From an uncultured Eubacteriales bacterium (GTDB taxonomy: Bacteria; Bacillota; Clostridia; Peptostreptococcales; Anaerovoracaceae), in assembly GCA_902795135.1 (NCBI GenBank), contig CADBJW010000018.1, positions 1-45,425 on the forward strand: DNA of 45,425 nucleotides. Direction: 5' to 3'. The position numbers and the translations under genes were made by a program. The notes under the pieces are model-generated. The model did no database searches, was not told where the DNA came from, and saw only the letters and a program-made list of their open reading frames with translations. Position 1 is the first letter of the stretch; each line of letters begins with the position of its first letter. This document shows positions 25,568 through 35,408 of the stretch, in pieces.

Positions 25568-26574
25568 ACAGGAATTCAGGAAGTTGTATGGATAGGATGA
25601 AAGTCGTTCCCATCGGAGATGACATCGATCGTGGTGAACTCTTTGGTGGTCTCGACAAGAATATAAAAAACATCGAAAGCGAATTTGGTGTGGATATCAT
25701 TCAACGGGGAAATGATCTGGTATTAAAGGGAGCACGCGTGGATGAGGCAGAAGGGATCCTCCTCGAAATGGTGGATGTATTGAGTAAAGGAGAAACATTG
25801 GACGAACAGAAAATCGGGTATATTACCGACCTTAAAGAACACGGCATATCCTATAAAGCAGAACACGCAGGTGAGAAACTGTCACGGGACATTATTTGTT
25901 TCACCCACGATGGGAAACCATTGAAGTCAAAGACCGTCGGACAGAAGCAGTACGTGGAAGCGATCCGCGAAAAGGACATTGTCTTCGGAATCGGTCCGGC
26001 AGGAACCGGCAAGACGTACATCGCCGTTGCCATGGCAGTCAACGCCTTCAAAAACAAAGAAGTACAGAAAATCATACTGGCAAGACCAGCGGTAGAAGCG
26101 GGCGAGCGACTGGGATTTTTGCCCGGCGATCTGCAGGAAAAAGTTGATCCGTACCTGCGGCCTTTGTACGATGCCCTCTACGATGTGCTGGGCAGAGAAA
26201 GCGCTTTGCGCCTGAAGGAAAAGGAAGTGATCGAAGTTGTGCCGCTGGCGTATATGAGAGGCAGAACTCTGGACCAGTCCTTTATCATTCTGGATGAGGC
26301 GCAGAATACGACACCGGAGCAAATGAAAATGTTTCTGACCCGAATGGGCTTTGGATCCAAAGTCGTTGTAACCGGCGACATTACTCAAATCGACCTGCCA
26401 CGGGGCAAAAAGTCCGGATTGGTGGAGGCCCGCAAGGTACTGAAAGGTGTTAAGGAAATCGGCTTTTGCTATTTGAAGGACGTGGATGTCGTGCGACATC
26501 AACTGGTCAAGAAAGTCATCAGTGCATACGACGAGTATTACCGGGCGCACCCGCGTGAGCAGGAAGACGAGTAG
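25564..26574 (+). CDS. phoH: PhoH family protein (RNA-associated ATPase)
   Basis: This 336-residue protein has a KH-like N-terminal segment (about 28-90) and a helicase-like ATPase domain. Walker A is GPAGTGKTYIAVAMAV (about 143) and Walker B is FIILDEAQNT (about 240), followed by MFLTRMGFGSKVVVTGD. PhoH/YbeZ proteins work with YbeY, an endoribonuclease in 16S rRNA 3'-end processing and ribosome quality control, and ybeY is the next gene. AAGGAG at 25554-25559 precedes ATG 25564. Confidence 0.96.
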   Translation: MNRNSGSCMDRMKVVPIGDDIDRGELFGGLDKNIKNIESEFGVDIIQRGNDLVLKGARVDEAEGILLEMVDVLSKGETLDEQKIGYITDLKEHGISYKAEHAGEKLSRDIICFTHDGKPLKSKTVGQKQYVEAIREKDIVFGIGPAGTGKTYIAVAMAVNAFKNKEVQKIILARPAVEAGERLGFLPGDLQEKVDPYLRPLYDALYDVLGRESALRLKEKEVIEVVPLAYMRGRTLDQSFIILDEAQNTTPEQMKMFLTRMGFGSKVVVTGDITQIDLPRGKKSGLVEARKVLKGVKEIGFCYLKDVDVVRHQLVKKVISAYDEYYRAHPREQEDE

Positions 26575-26602
26575 ACAAGAACGAGAAGGAAGTAGACGAT
26601 AA

Positions 26603-27085
26603 ATGAGGATATTGATCGATAACGGAACCCCGCTGACGGAGTCGCTACGTAAAGATTTCGAACAGGCAGCAATACAATGCGTTGAACTGGAGCGGGAGGA
26701 TACCGGATTGGAAATATATGATCCGGACCATATGGAAATCAGCCTGTCCTTTGTGGGAATGGATGAGATCCATCAGCTGAACCGGGATTACAGAGGCGTG
26801 GACCGTCCGACGGACGTGTTGTCTTTCCCGATGATCGAGGATTTTGAACAGGAAGCCGCCATGTTCGGCGGTGAAGAAGAGCTGTTGCTTGGGGATGTGG
26901 TCATTTGCCTCGAGAAGGCGCTGCAGCAGGCGGAGGAATACGGCCATTCCAAAGAACGGGAAATCGTGTATCTCTTTACCCACAGCGTGCTGCATTTGCT
27001 GGGGTACGATCACATGACAGAAGAAGATAAGAAAGAAATGCGCGCCCGCGAAGAGGCGGTCATGGCAGAAAGGTATCAAAGATGA
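26603..27085 (+). CDS. ybeY: rRNA maturation endoribonuclease YbeY
   Basis: This 160-residue zinc metalloprotein is needed for 16S rRNA 3' maturation and 70S quality control. It has the signature [12 protein letters not shown] with the three metal-binding histidines, and the upstream [15 protein letters not shown] segment. It overlaps era by ATGA. The cytidine deaminase and diacylglycerol kinase genes that often sit between ybeY and era in Firmicutes are absent. Confidence 0.97.
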   Translation: MRILIDNGTPLTESLRKDFEQAAIQCVELEREDTGLEIYDPDHMEISLSFVGMDEIHQLNRDYRGVDRPTDVLSFPMIEDFEQEAAMFGGEEELLLGDVVICLEKALQQAEEYGHSKEREIVYLFTHSVLHLLGYDHMTEEDKKEMRAREEAVMAERYQR

Positions 27086-27963
27086 AATCAGGATTCATAG
27101 GAATAGTTGGCAGACCAAACGTGGGCAAATCCACCTTGCTCAACGCCATTTTAGGAGAAAAAATCGCAATCACGACGGATAAGCCCCAGACCACTCGAAA
27201 TGCCATCCGCGGGATTTATACGAAAGACGATTTACAGATGATTTTCATCGACACACCGGGGATTCACAAACCGAGAAACAAACTGGGCAAATTCATGACG
27301 GAGGCGGCGACCGGAACATTCAACGAAGTGGATGCGATTATTTTTATCGTGGACGATGCCTTAAGCAAAGGCCCCGGAGACAAGTACATCGTGGAGCTTT
27401 TGCGGGAGGCGGAAACGCCAAAGATCCTGGTGATCAATAAAATGGACCAGATGGATCCCGATGAGTTTGCGAAAATCTATCAGGAATATGAAGATCTCGG
27501 CATGTTTGATGAGATCTTAGGGACGGCAGCCATTGACGGAACCAATGTGCAGCAGGTCATTGACGCGGCAGCGCGGTTTATGGAAGAGGGGCCGATGTAC
27601 TTCCCGGAAGACATGGTCACCGAAGATCCGGTGCGGTTTATCGTCAGCGAAATCATCCGGGAAAAGATTCTCATGTATCTGGAAGACGAGGTGCCTCATG
27701 GAGTCGCCGTGGAAATCGAGCAGTACATCGAGGAAGAGAATCTGACCCGCATCAGCGCCGTGATCTATTGCGAGCGTAAATCCCACAAAGGCATGATCAT
27801 TGGCAAAAACGGCAGGAAGCTCAAAGGCATCGGCAAGAGTGCCCGCGAGGAAATCGAAGGCCTGCTTGGAACGAAGGTGTTCCTGCAGACCTGGGTCAAG
27901 GTAAAGGAAAACTGGAGAGACAGCGACATTGCACTGAGCAATTTCGGGTATAAGGAACAGTAA
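27082..27963 (+). CDS. era: GTPase Era
   Basis: This GTPase, required for 30S subunit assembly, has 293 residues. It has G1 [10 protein letters not shown]3 DTPGIHKP and G4 NKMD, and a C-terminal KH domain with [21 protein letters not shown], which binds the 3' end of 16S rRNA. It is coupled to ybeY by a 4-nt overlap, so ribosome maturation functions (phoH, ybeY, era) are grouped. Confidence 0.98.
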   Translation: MKSGFIGIVGRPNVGKSTLLNAILGEKIAITTDKPQTTRNAIRGIYTKDDLQMIFIDTPGIHKPRNKLGKFMTEAATGTFNEVDAIIFIVDDALSKGPGDKYIVELLREAETPKILVINKMDQMDPDEFAKIYQEYEDLGMFDEILGTAAIDGTNVQQVIDAAARFMEEGPMYFPEDMVTEDPVRFIVSEIIREKILMYLEDEVPHGVAVEIEQYIEEENLTRISAVIYCERKSHKGMIIGKNGRKLKGIGKSAREEIEGLLGTKVFLQTWVKVKENWRDSDIALSNFGYKEQ

Positions 27964-27994
27964 AGGAAATCGTAATCGTTAGGGAAAAGCAGTC

Positions 27995-28768
27995 ATGCGG
28001 ACAGATACCGAAGGGATCGTATTAAAACATATCAAAACTTCATACAACCGGAAGATGATCGTGCTTTTCTCGAGGAAATACGGAAAGATACGAGCCGGCA
28101 CGAGCATCGGCGAAAAGGGGAAAACAAAAAGCTCCCTGGCCCTGCAGTCTTTTACCGTCGGTCGATATGAGCTTTTTGTGAGCCGGGACAATTACAACAT
28201 TGACGCAGCAGAGGTGCTGAAAACCTACTACAAAATCAGCGATGATCTGGACAAGTTCATGTACGGTTCTTATGTCCTTGAGTTTACAGAAAAAGTTCTG
28301 GAAGAAAACGTGGCCCGGCCAAAGGTTTTTGACCTGTTGATTGAGTTTCTGAATCTCCTGGAAACGAGGGACAAAGGCATTGGAACGCTGGTGCTGGCAT
28401 ACCAGACGAAACTCCTGGGACATGCTGGCGTCATGCCTGAGCTGGACAAGTGTACGGTCTGCGGCAGAACCATGGAAAAAGGCGCCGGGGACCGGTTTCT
28501 GAGCATCGATTCCGGAGGGGTCGTGTGCAGCAAATGTGCCGCCGAACGGGGCACCGGCAGGCAGGAAAAAACAAAGACCGATGCGTTGATTTACAAAGAT
28601 GACTTTGATATAATTGACGTGATTAAATACTTCGCGGCAGTACCGCTGAGGAAACTTGAAAACATTGCACTCACTGAGACTACAGGGAAGGAACTCCAGC
28701 AATGGATCAGGGAATATGCCTCCTATCATCTGGATGTCTCAAACATAAAAAGTGAAAAACTCATTTAA
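27995..28768 (+). CDS. recO: DNA repair protein RecO
   Basis: This 257-residue protein acts with RecF/RecR to load RecA at gaps. An N-terminal OB fold starts TDTEGIVLKHIKTSYNRKMIVLFSRKYGK. A helical domain and a four-cysteine zinc site follow, CTVCG at about 149 and CSKC at about 176. Its position right after era is typical of Firmicutes. AGGGAAAAG lies upstream of ATG 27995. Confidence 0.96.
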   Translation: MRTDTEGIVLKHIKTSYNRKMIVLFSRKYGKIRAGTSIGEKGKTKSSLALQSFTVGRYELFVSRDNYNIDAAEVLKTYYKISDDLDKFMYGSYVLEFTEKVLEENVARPKVFDLLIEFLNLLETRDKGIGTLVLAYQTKLLGHAGVMPELDKCTVCGRTMEKGAGDRFLSIDSGGVVCSKCAAERGTGRQEKTKTDALIYKDDFDIIDVIKYFAAVPLRKLENIALTETTGKELQQWIREYASYHLDVSNIKSEKLI

Positions 28769-28780
28769 GGAGGAAAAGAA

Positions 28781-29578
28781 ATGGAGATTACATTAGAAAA
28801 AATCGAACTTGTCAAGGACAGAACAGGTGTAACTTACGCAGAAGCGAAACAGGCACTGGAAGATGCAGACGGCAGTGTTGTAGATGCGATCATCTCAATC
28901 GAAGAAACCGTGAACTCCGGTGAAAAAGGCAGAGGCTTTGGAGAAAAGGGCGAAGCACTCTTTGCAAGACTGAAGGGCCTGATCAAGAAGGGCAACGTTG
29001 CCAGAATCCAGGTCAAGAAAGATGTTGATACGATTGTCAACATTCCAGTGAACGCAGGAATCCTGGGAATCTGCATCGCGCCACTGGCTTCTGTAGTTGC
29101 TTTGGTAGCTGCCTTTGGTTTTAAGTGCACCATCGAAGTTGTTAAGACGGATGGAACGATCATCGACGTCAGCGATGCTGTGTCCGATACAGTTGCAAAC
29201 GTTGCAGAAATGGGAAGCGATAAGGCAGATTTCCTGAGAGGAAAAGGCAAGGAATATTTTGATAAAGCTCAGGAAGTGGGCAAAGAATACTATGAAAAGG
29301 CTAAGGACAGCGACTTTGTAGAAAAAGCCAAGGAAAATGACTTCGTAGAAAAGGCAATGGATAAAGTCGACGGAGTAAAAGAAAAGGCAGAAGACCTGGC
29401 AGAAAAGGCAAAGAAAGCAGCCGAAGAAAAGGTGGAAGAATTCAAGGACAAAGTAGGGGACGCTGAAGAAGAAGCCGAAGACATCGTTGAAGAAGCTGCA
29501 GAAGAAGCAGAAGACGTTGTGGAAGAAGCTGCAGAAGAAGCCGAAGACGTTGTGGAAGAAGCTAAAGAAGAGGAATAA
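28781..29578 (+). CDS. DUF4342 protein with LEA-like 11-residue repeats
   Basis: This 265-residue protein starts with a UBA/nascent-polypeptide-associated-like helical segment ([20 protein letters not shown]). A DUF4342 region follows (about 55-125) with a hydrophobic patch at about 88-108, [20 protein letters not shown]. From about 145 the rest is one long charged helix of Lys/Ala/Glu/Asp built on an 11-residue period, such as [11 protein letters not shown] repeated near the C-terminus, resembling LEA or amphipathic membrane-binding helices. The function is unknown. AAGGAGGAAAAG precedes ATG 28781. It is a common neighbour of recO and glyS in Clostridia. Confidence 0.85.
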   Translation: MEITLEKIELVKDRTGVTYAEAKQALEDADGSVVDAIISIEETVNSGEKGRGFGEKGEALFARLKGLIKKGNVARIQVKKDVDTIVNIPVNAGILGICIAPLASVVALVAAFGFKCTIEVVKTDGTIIDVSDAVSDTVANVAEMGSDKADFLRGKGKEYFDKAQEVGKEYYEKAKDSDFVEKAKENDFVEKAMDKVDGVKEKAEDLAEKAKKAAEEKVEEFKDKVGDAEEEAEDIVEEAAEEAEDVVEEAAEEAEDVVEEAKEEE

Positions 29579-29588
29579 ACAGCAAAGT

Positions 29589-30989
29589 ATGACAGAAGTA
29601 ACAATGGAAAAAATCACAGCTCTGGCCAAGAACCGCGGATTCATTTTCCCTGGTTCTGAGATTTACGGCGGGCTGGCAAATACGTGGGATTACGGTCCTT
29701 TGGGAGTAGAACTTAAGAACAATATCAAGGATGCGTGGAGACAAAAATTCGTCCGGGAATCCAAGTACAATGTAGGACTGGATGCCGCGATTCTGATGAA
29801 TCCGGAAACCTGGGTCGCATCCGGTCACGTAGGAGGGTTTGCAGATCCGCTGATCGACTGCAAGTCGTGCAAGGCCAGATTCCGGGCAGATCATCTGATC
29901 GAAGAGTATCTGGAAAAGCAGGGAGAAAAAGACGTCCAGGTCGATGGCTGGTCCAATGAGAAACTGGAATCTTTCATCGCCGAGAAAGGCATCGTTTGTC
30001 CGGAATGCGGCAAATCAGATTTCACCGGAATCCGGCAGTTCAACCTGATGTTCAAAACCTTCCAGGGCGTTACCGAAGATTCAAAAGCAGAGATTTATCT
30101 CAGACCGGAAACGGCGCAGGGTATCTTCGTAAATTTCAAAAGCGTTCAGAGAACCGCCAGAAAAAAGATTCCGTTTGGAATCGCACAGGTCGGCAAATCC
30201 TTCCGAAATGAGATTACTCCAGGTAACTTTATTTTCAGAACCAGAGAATTCGAGCAGATGGAACTGGAATTTTTCTGCAAGCCTGGAACGGAACTGGAAT
30301 GGTTTGACTACTGGCGTGGATATTGTGCAGACTTCCTGAAATCACTGGGAATCAAGGAAGAAAATATCCGGCTCAGAGATCATGACCCTGAAGAATTGTC
30401 CCACTACAGCAATGCGACGACGGATATCGAATACCTCTTCCCGTTTGGCTGGGGAGAACTTTGGGGCATTGCATCCAGAACGGATTTCGACCTGATGGCT
30501 CATCAGAACCACTCCGGTCAGGACATGAGTTATCTGGATCCGGAAACCAACGAGAAGTACGTTCCGTACTGCATCGAACCTTCCGTAGGTGTTGAGAGAA
30601 TGCTGCTGGCCTTCCTGACCGATGCCTACGACGAGGAAGTTCTCACGGATGCAAAGGGCAAAGAAGATATTCGTAAAGTGCTCAGACTGCATCCTGCACT
30701 GGCTCCGTTTAAGGCCGCTGTATTGCCGCTGAGCAAGAAGCTTTCGGATGTGGCAGAGCCGATTTTTGAAGACCTGCAGAAGTATTTCAATGTGGATTAC
30801 GATGCAGCAGGCTCCATTGGGAAACGGTACCGCAGAGAAGATGAAATCGGAACACCGTTCTGCATTTGCGTAGACTTTGATACGGCTGAAGACGGCTGTG
30901 TCACTATCAGAGATCGTGACACCATGGAACAGGTTCGAGTACCTGTCAGTGATGTTCGAAAATATATTGAAGAAAGATTAGTTTTTTAA
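29589..30989 (+). CDS. glyS: Glycine--tRNA ligase (single-chain, class II)
   Basis: This enzyme charges tRNA-Gly. It is the alpha2-type enzyme of 466 residues rather than the GlyQ/GlyS tetramer. It has the N-terminal [20 protein letters not shown] and class II motifs including [14 protein letters not shown] and the [21 protein letters not shown] region. ATG 29589 is chosen because the residues before it in the longer frame are only the out-of-phase Glu-rich tail of the preceding gene. It starts 10 nt after the DUF4342 gene, leaving no room for a T-box leader. Confidence 0.97.
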   Translation: MTEVTMEKITALAKNRGFIFPGSEIYGGLANTWDYGPLGVELKNNIKDAWRQKFVRESKYNVGLDAAILMNPETWVASGHVGGFADPLIDCKSCKARFRADHLIEEYLEKQGEKDVQVDGWSNEKLESFIAEKGIVCPECGKSDFTGIRQFNLMFKTFQGVTEDSKAEIYLRPETAQGIFVNFKSVQRTARKKIPFGIAQVGKSFRNEITPGNFIFRTREFEQMELEFFCKPGTELEWFDYWRGYCADFLKSLGIKEENIRLRDHDPEELSHYSNATTDIEYLFPFGWGELWGIASRTDFDLMAHQNHSGQDMSYLDPETNEKYVPYCIEPSVGVERMLLAFLTDAYDEEVLTDAKGKEDIRKVLRLHPALAPFKAAVLPLSKKLSDVAEPIFEDLQKYFNVDYDAAGSIGKRYRREDEIGTPFCICVDFDTAEDGCVTIRDRDTMEQVRVPVSDVRKYIEERLVF

Positions 30990-31001
30990 GAGGAGATGGA
31001 A

Positions 31002-33623
31002 ATGAAGAAATTTGTTTACTCATTCAACGAAGGATCAAAAGACATGAGAGACCTTCTCGGCGGTAAGGGAGCAAACCTCGCTGAAATGACAAAAATCGGC
31101 CTGCCAGTGCCTTTTGGTTTCACAGTAACAACAGAAGCTTGTACGAGATACTATGAAGAAGGACAGACAATTGGACAGGATATCGTTGATGATATCTATG
31201 TAAAGTTGGCGGATCTGGAAAATGTAGCCGGAAAGAAATTCGGAGATGCTTCAAATCCACTGCTGGTATCTGTAAGATCAGGGGCTAAAATATCAATGCC
31301 GGGAATGATGGACACAATTCTGAACCTAGGGCTGAACGATGAAACCGTAGAAGGTTTGTCAGCTCTGACAGAAAATCCTCGTTTCGCATATGACAGTTAC
31401 AGAAGATTTATGCAGATGTTCGGCGATGTAGTTATGGGCATCAGCAAGGCAAAGTACGATGAAATCTTCGACGGCCAGAAGGCTAAGAAGGGCGTTGAAT
31501 TCGACGTTGATCTGGATGTTGACGATCTGAAAGAAATCATCGTAGGATACAAGGCACTGTACAAGCAGGAAATCGGAACCGACTTCCCGCAGGATCCAAA
31601 AGAACAGCTGATGGAAGCTGTGAAGGCTGTATTCCGTTCATGGAACACAGAAAGAGCGATCCTCTACAGACAGCTCAATGAGATTCCAGACGATATCGGA
31701 ACAGCAGTAAACGTACAGTCCATGGTATTCGGTAATATGGGTGACACTTCCGGAACAGGCGTTGCATTCACAAGATCACCGGTCAATGGCGAAAAAGCCA
31801 TCTTCGGTGAATTCCTTGTAAACGCACAGGGCGAAGACGTTGTAGCTGGTATCAGAACACCGCAGCCGATCGCTGAAATGGCACAGGCTTTCCCTGCTGT
31901 ATATGACGATTTCGTAAGAATCGCAAACGTTCTGGAAAACCACTACAAAGACATGCAGGATATGGAGTTTACAGTGGAAAGAGGTAAGCTCTACATGCTG
32001 CAGACAAGAAATGGTAAGAGAACAGCTCCATCAGCAGTTAAAATCGCTGTTGATATGGTAGAAGAAGAGCTGATTACGAAAGAAGATGCTGTAATGAGAA
32101 TCGAGCCTGGTCAGATCGGTCAGCTGCTCCACCCAATGTTTGATGCAGACGAAATCGCTGCTGCAGAAAAACTGACAAAGGGACTTCCGGCATCACCTGG
32201 CGCTGCTTGCGGACAGATCTATTTCAACGCAGCAGATGCTGAAGCGGCAGTAGCAAACGGACAGAAGGCAATTCTGGTAAGACTGGAAACTTCACCGGAA
32301 GACCTGGCTGGAATGGTTGCTGCAGAAGGTATCCTGACAGCAAGAGGCGGAATGACTTCCCACGCTGCAGTAGTTGCAAGAGGCATGGGTAAGTGCTGCG
32401 TATCCGGCTGTTCAGAAATCAAAGTGAACGAAGAAGCAAAGACTCTGGGAATTGGCGAATACGTATTCAAGGAAGGCGACTTCATTTCACTGGATGGTTC
32501 TTCCGGCGAAGTCATCAAGGGCGAAGTTAAGACCGTACCGCCTGAACTTTCCGGAGACTTCGGAACGATTATGGAGTGGGCTGATGAAATCAGAACTCTG
32601 AAAGTAAGAACCAATGCGGACAACCCTAGAGATGCTCAGCAGGCAGTAGACTTCGGAGCACAGGGCATTGGCCTTTGCAGAACGGAGCACATGTTCTTCG
32701 AAGAAGAAAGAATTCCGGCAATCAGAAGAATGATCATGGCAGACACCGTTGAAGAAAGAAGAGAAGCACTCAGCTTCCTGCTCCCTTATCAGAAGGGTGA
32801 CTTCAAGGGCATCTACGAAGCAATGGAAGAAAGACCTGTTACAATCAGACTGCTTGACCCACCTCTCCATGAGTTCATTCCTCACACAGACGAAGAACTG
32901 CACGAACTGGCTGAACAGATCGGCAAGCCATATGAAAAGCTGGCTAAGAAGGCAGAAGAACTCCACGAGTTCAACCCAATGCTTGGTCACAGAGGCTGCA
33001 GACTGGCTGTTACATATCCTGAAATTGCTGAGATGCAGGCAGAAGCAATCATCATGGCTGCGATCGAAGTAAGAAAAGAAAAGGGATATGACATCGTTCC
33101 AGAAATCATGATTCCACTGGTTGGAATGGTTACGGAACTGGCCGATGTTAAGAAGACCGTTGTTGAAACAATCAGCAAAGTCTTCGAACGGGAAGGCGTT
33201 GAATTCCCTTATCTGGTAGGAACTATGATCGAGATTCCAAGAGCTGCTCTGACAGCTGATGAAATCGCAGAAGAAGCTGAATTCTTCTCATTCGGTACAA
33301 ACGACCTGACTCAGATGGGATTCGGATTCTCCAGAGACGACACCGGCAAAATCATCAAGGAATACAAAGACAAGGGAATCCTTGAAGATGACCCGTTCCA
33401 GAGTCTGGATCAGACGGGTATCGGCAAGCTGGTTAAGATGGCAGTGGAACTTGGTAAGAAGACAAGACCGAACATTCACCTCGGCATCTGCGGAGAACAC
33501 GGCGGAGATCCTAAGTCCATCGATTTCTGTCACAGAGTCGGACTGCAGTATGTATCATGTTCACCATTCAGAGTGCCTATCGCAAGACTGGCAGCAGCTC
33601 AGGCAGCGATCAGAAATAAATAA
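31002..33623 (+). CDS. ppdK: Pyruvate, phosphate dikinase
   Basis: This enzyme interconverts pyruvate, ATP and phosphate with PEP, AMP and pyrophosphate, used in clostridia for PPi-linked glycolysis or gluconeogenesis. At 873 residues it has full length. It shows the N-terminal ATP-grasp domain (GGKGANLAEM, RSGAKISMPGMMDTILNLG), the phosphohistidine domain GGMTSHAAVVARGMGKCCVSGC, and a C-terminal PEP-binding barrel with GTNDLTQM and GICGEHGGDP. AGGAG (30991-30995) fits ATG 31002 with a 6-nt spacing and excludes the in-frame ATG 30996. Arginine is encoded almost only by AGA, as expected of a highly expressed gene. It is cotranscribed with glyS. Confidence 0.98.
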   Translation: MKKFVYSFNEGSKDMRDLLGGKGANLAEMTKIGLPVPFGFTVTTEACTRYYEEGQTIGQDIVDDIYVKLADLENVAGKKFGDASNPLLVSVRSGAKISMPGMMDTILNLGLNDETVEGLSALTENPRFAYDSYRRFMQMFGDVVMGISKAKYDEIFDGQKAKKGVEFDVDLDVDDLKEIIVGYKALYKQEIGTDFPQDPKEQLMEAVKAVFRSWNTERAILYRQLNEIPDDIGTAVNVQSMVFGNMGDTSGTGVAFTRSPVNGEKAIFGEFLVNAQGEDVVAGIRTPQPIAEMAQAFPAVYDDFVRIANVLENHYKDMQDMEFTVERGKLYMLQTRNGKRTAPSAVKIAVDMVEEELITKEDAVMRIEPGQIGQLLHPMFDADEIAAAEKLTKGLPASPGAACGQIYFNAADAEAAVANGQKAILVRLETSPEDLAGMVAAEGILTARGGMTSHAAVVARGMGKCCVSGCSEIKVNEEAKTLGIGEYVFKEGDFISLDGSSGEVIKGEVKTVPPELSGDFGTIMEWADEIRTLKVRTNADNPRDAQQAVDFGAQGIGLCRTEHMFFEEERIPAIRRMIMADTVEERREALSFLLPYQKGDFKGIYEAMEERPVTIRLLDPPLHEFIPHTDEELHELAEQIGKPYEKLAKKAEELHEFNPMLGHRGCRLAVTYPEIAEMQAEAIIMAAIEVRKEKGYDIVPEIMIPLVGMVTELADVKKTVVETISKVFEREGVEFPYLVGTMIEIPRAALTADEIAEEAEFFSFGTNDLTQMGFGFSRDDTGKIIKEYKDKGILEDDPFQSLDQTGIGKLVKMAVELGKKTRPNIHLGICGEHGGDPKSIDFCHRVGLQYVSCSPFRVPIARLAAAQAAIRNK

Positions 33624-33664
33624 TCCTGATCATTTCGTGGACAGGAAATTTGTATGCTAGTAAG

Positions 33665-33694
33665 GAAGAGGCTCTCATGAGCCTCTTCTGTTTT
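33665..33694 (+). terminator. Rho-independent terminator after ppdK
   Basis: GAAGAGGCTC (33665-33674) and GAGCCTCTTC (33679-33688) form a perfect 10-bp stem with a TCAT loop, followed by TGTTTT. It lies just before the monooxygenase-like gene, so read-through is possible. Confidence 0.85.
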
Positions 33695-33708
33695 GAAGGA
33701 GAAGAAAA

Positions 33709-33999
33709 ATGACAAACTTTAATGTAGTGTATAAGATGGCAACCAAAGAGGACCGGGACGGATATTACAAAGAAGCGAAAGAACTTGGTGTTGCAGAGAA
33801 ATCAAGAGCCGAGGCTGGCTGTCACAGATACGACTTTTCATTCCCGGCAGAATCGGATACAACCCTCTTTCTTTGGGAACAATGGGAAACCAGAGAACAT
33901 CAGGCAGCCCACTGTAAGACAGAACACTTCGCAGCACTCGGTAAGCTAAAAGAAAAGTATGGCGTTGAAACAGAAATCAGTATTGCTGATGAGGCCTGA
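33709..33999 (+). CDS. Antibiotic biosynthesis monooxygenase-like (putative quinol monooxygenase) protein
   Basis: This small 96-residue protein has an ABM-type dimeric alpha-beta barrel pattern. A beta strand at the start (FNVVYKMA) is followed by an acidic helix, then GCHRYDFSF and FLWEQWETREHQAAHCKTEHF, which is the family's core signature. Such proteins act on quinones or, in other branches, haem; the substrate here is unknown. AAGGAGAAG precedes ATG 33709. Its stop overlaps the azlC start (TGATG). Confidence 0.85.
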   Translation: MTNFNVVYKMATKEDRDGYYKEAKELGVAEKSRAEAGCHRYDFSFPAESDTTLFLWEQWETREHQAAHCKTEHFAALGKLKEKYGVETEISIADEA

Positions 34000-34724
34000 T
34001 GAAAGAAACGATACGCAAGGCCTTTGTTGACAGCATCCCGATTATGGCCGGGTATATATTTATCGGCATTGGTTTCGGAATCATCATGGAAGAAAAGGAC
34101 ATGGGAATCTGGTGGGTCATTGCCATGTCCGTGCTCATCTATTCCGGAGCCATGCAGTTCGTAACGATCAACCTGATTACAGGGGGAGCGTCTTTTATCG
34201 CGTCCGCGGTAACGGCGTTGATGGTCAGCTGCCGGCACCTGTTCTATGCGATTTCCATGATTGACGGATACAAAGGCGCCGGGCTAAAGAAACCTTATCT
34301 GATCTATGCGCTGACCGACGAAACCTATTCCATCGTGTGCCGGGATCAGCTTCCGGAAGGAATGAACCGGCATACTTATTGTTTTTTGCTGTCCATGTTC
34401 AATCAATCCTATTGGATTGCGGGATGTATCATCGGATCTCTTGCCGGAACGGTCATTACCTTTAATACCGAGGGCATCGATTTTGCCATGACCGCTCTTT
34501 TTGTGAGCATCTTCACAGAGCAGTGGATGGAAACAAAAGACAAATCTTCTGCGTTGATTGGAGTCGGTGTGAGCTTGATCTGCCTGATCGTATTTGGAGC
34601 GCAGAGTTTCTTGATTCCGACGATGATTGGAATCACTTTGTGCCTGACGGTGCTGGATAAGATCCGCGGCCTGCGGAAGACGGCGAAGCCAGAACCTCCG
34701 GAAGGAGGTGAGGGCGATGCATGA
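33999..34724 (+). CDS. azlC: Branched-chain amino acid exporter large subunit, AzlC family
   Basis: This 241-residue integral membrane protein has the AzlC signature near its start (FVDSIPIMAGYIFIGIGFGIIM), followed by YSGAMQFVTINLI and SCRHLFYAISM. AzlC pairs with the small AzlD to export branched-chain amino acids or their analogues, and azlD follows with an 8-nt overlap. The tail is polar and Pro/Glu-rich. Confidence 0.93.
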   Translation: MKETIRKAFVDSIPIMAGYIFIGIGFGIIMEEKDMGIWWVIAMSVLIYSGAMQFVTINLITGGASFIASAVTALMVSCRHLFYAISMIDGYKGAGLKKPYLIYALTDETYSIVCRDQLPEGMNRHTYCFLLSMFNQSYWIAGCIIGSLAGTVITFNTEGIDFAMTALFVSIFTEQWMETKDKSSALIGVGVSLICLIVFGAQSFLIPTMIGITLCLTVLDKIRGLRKTAKPEPPEGGEGDA

Positions 34725-35052
34725 TACGGCAACCTTTGCTTTGCTAACGATTCTGATCTGTGGGGCCGTAACCCAAGGTCTGCGTTTTTTGCCTTTTGCA
34801 GTATTCGGCGGCGGCAGAAAGACGCCCGGGTATATCTCCTGGTTGGGAAGTGTATTGCCCTATGCCATTATGGGTATGCTGTGCGTATACTGTCTCAAAA
34901 GCATTTCCATTGAGACCGTATCTGGATGGGCACCTTCTGCAATCGCCGTTGCGCTGGTTATTGCGCTGCAGGCGTGGAAACACAATTCGCTTTTGAGTAT
35001 TGGCGCCGGAACCATTTGTTACATGGTCATGATTCAATTGGTTTTTGCGTAA
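34717..35052 (+). CDS. azlD: Branched-chain amino acid transport small subunit, AzlD family
   Basis: This 111-residue protein has about four membrane helices, including the family-typical TQGLRFLPFAVFGGG and LPYAIMGMLCVYCL. It forms the transporter with AzlC. AAGGAGGTG (34702-34710) is 6 nt before ATG 34717, which decides that start over GTG 34708. The ribosome binding site lies in the end of azlC. Confidence 0.92.
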   Translation: MHDTATFALLTILICGAVTQGLRFLPFAVFGGGRKTPGYISWLGSVLPYAIMGMLCVYCLKSISIETVSGWAPSAIAVALVIALQAWKHNSLLSIGAGTICYMVMIQLVFA

Positions 35053-35067
35053 TGGAGGAATTTGAGA

Positions 35068-35286
35068 ATGGAAACCTTTGGACAGAAATTCATGAAAATC
35101 TACGACAGAAAAATATTGAGTGGAGAAACGACCTTTAGCCGATCGGGAATCGACAGAAACGATTTCACCCATCTGTGCATCGATGGCAGCTACGTGTTCT
35201 CCCTGGAAGCCTTAGACAAGATTCGCGACAAAATGCCTCTGACCGACGAAGAATACGAATCCCTGGTCGCGTACATCAAAGAATAA
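35068..35286 (+). CDS. Small hypothetical protein
   Basis: This 72-residue soluble protein begins METFGQKFMKIYDRK and ends MPLTDEEYESLVAYIKE. It is predicted to be mixed helix and strand, and I recognise no domain. GGAGG at 35054-35058 gives a 9-nt spacing to ATG 35068. It starts 15 nt after azlD and is probably on the same transcript. Confidence 0.65.
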   Translation: METFGQKFMKIYDRKILSGETTFSRSGIDRNDFTHLCIDGSYVFSLEALDKIRDKMPLTDEEYESLVAYIKE

Positions 35287-35289
35287 TGT

Positions 35290-35311
35290 GTCCATAGGGA
35301 CCGTTCTTTTT
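35290..35311 (+). terminator. Weak candidate terminator after the azlCD transcript
   Basis: GTCC (35290-35293) and GGAC (35298-35301) form a short stem, followed within four bases by a run of six T. The stem is only 4 bp, so this is tentative. Confidence 0.35.
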
Positions 35312-35341
35312 TGGCATATGCACTTTTTTCAAAAACATGTT

Positions 35342-35370
35342 TTGATTTTTGTACAAAACTCTGTTACAAT
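35342..35370 (+). promoter_or_regulatory. Promoter of the CarD-family gene
   Basis: TTGATT (35342-35347) and TACAAT (35365-35370) are 17 nt apart, with a TG dinucleotide just before the -10 box. Confidence 0.7.
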
Positions 35371-35408
35371 ATTAACAAGCATCGTTTGACTAGAAAGAAG
35401 GTATGCCA

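Noticed and set aside
29487-29588. Upstream extension of glycine--tRNA ligase
   Set aside because: The extra residues are the Glu-rich DUF4342 tail read in another frame (Lys/Leu/Trp repeats); the true start is ATG 29589.
29579-29588. T-box leader for glycine--tRNA ligase
   Set aside because: Only 10 nt separate it from the preceding gene, and no T-box sequence is visible upstream of the operon section.
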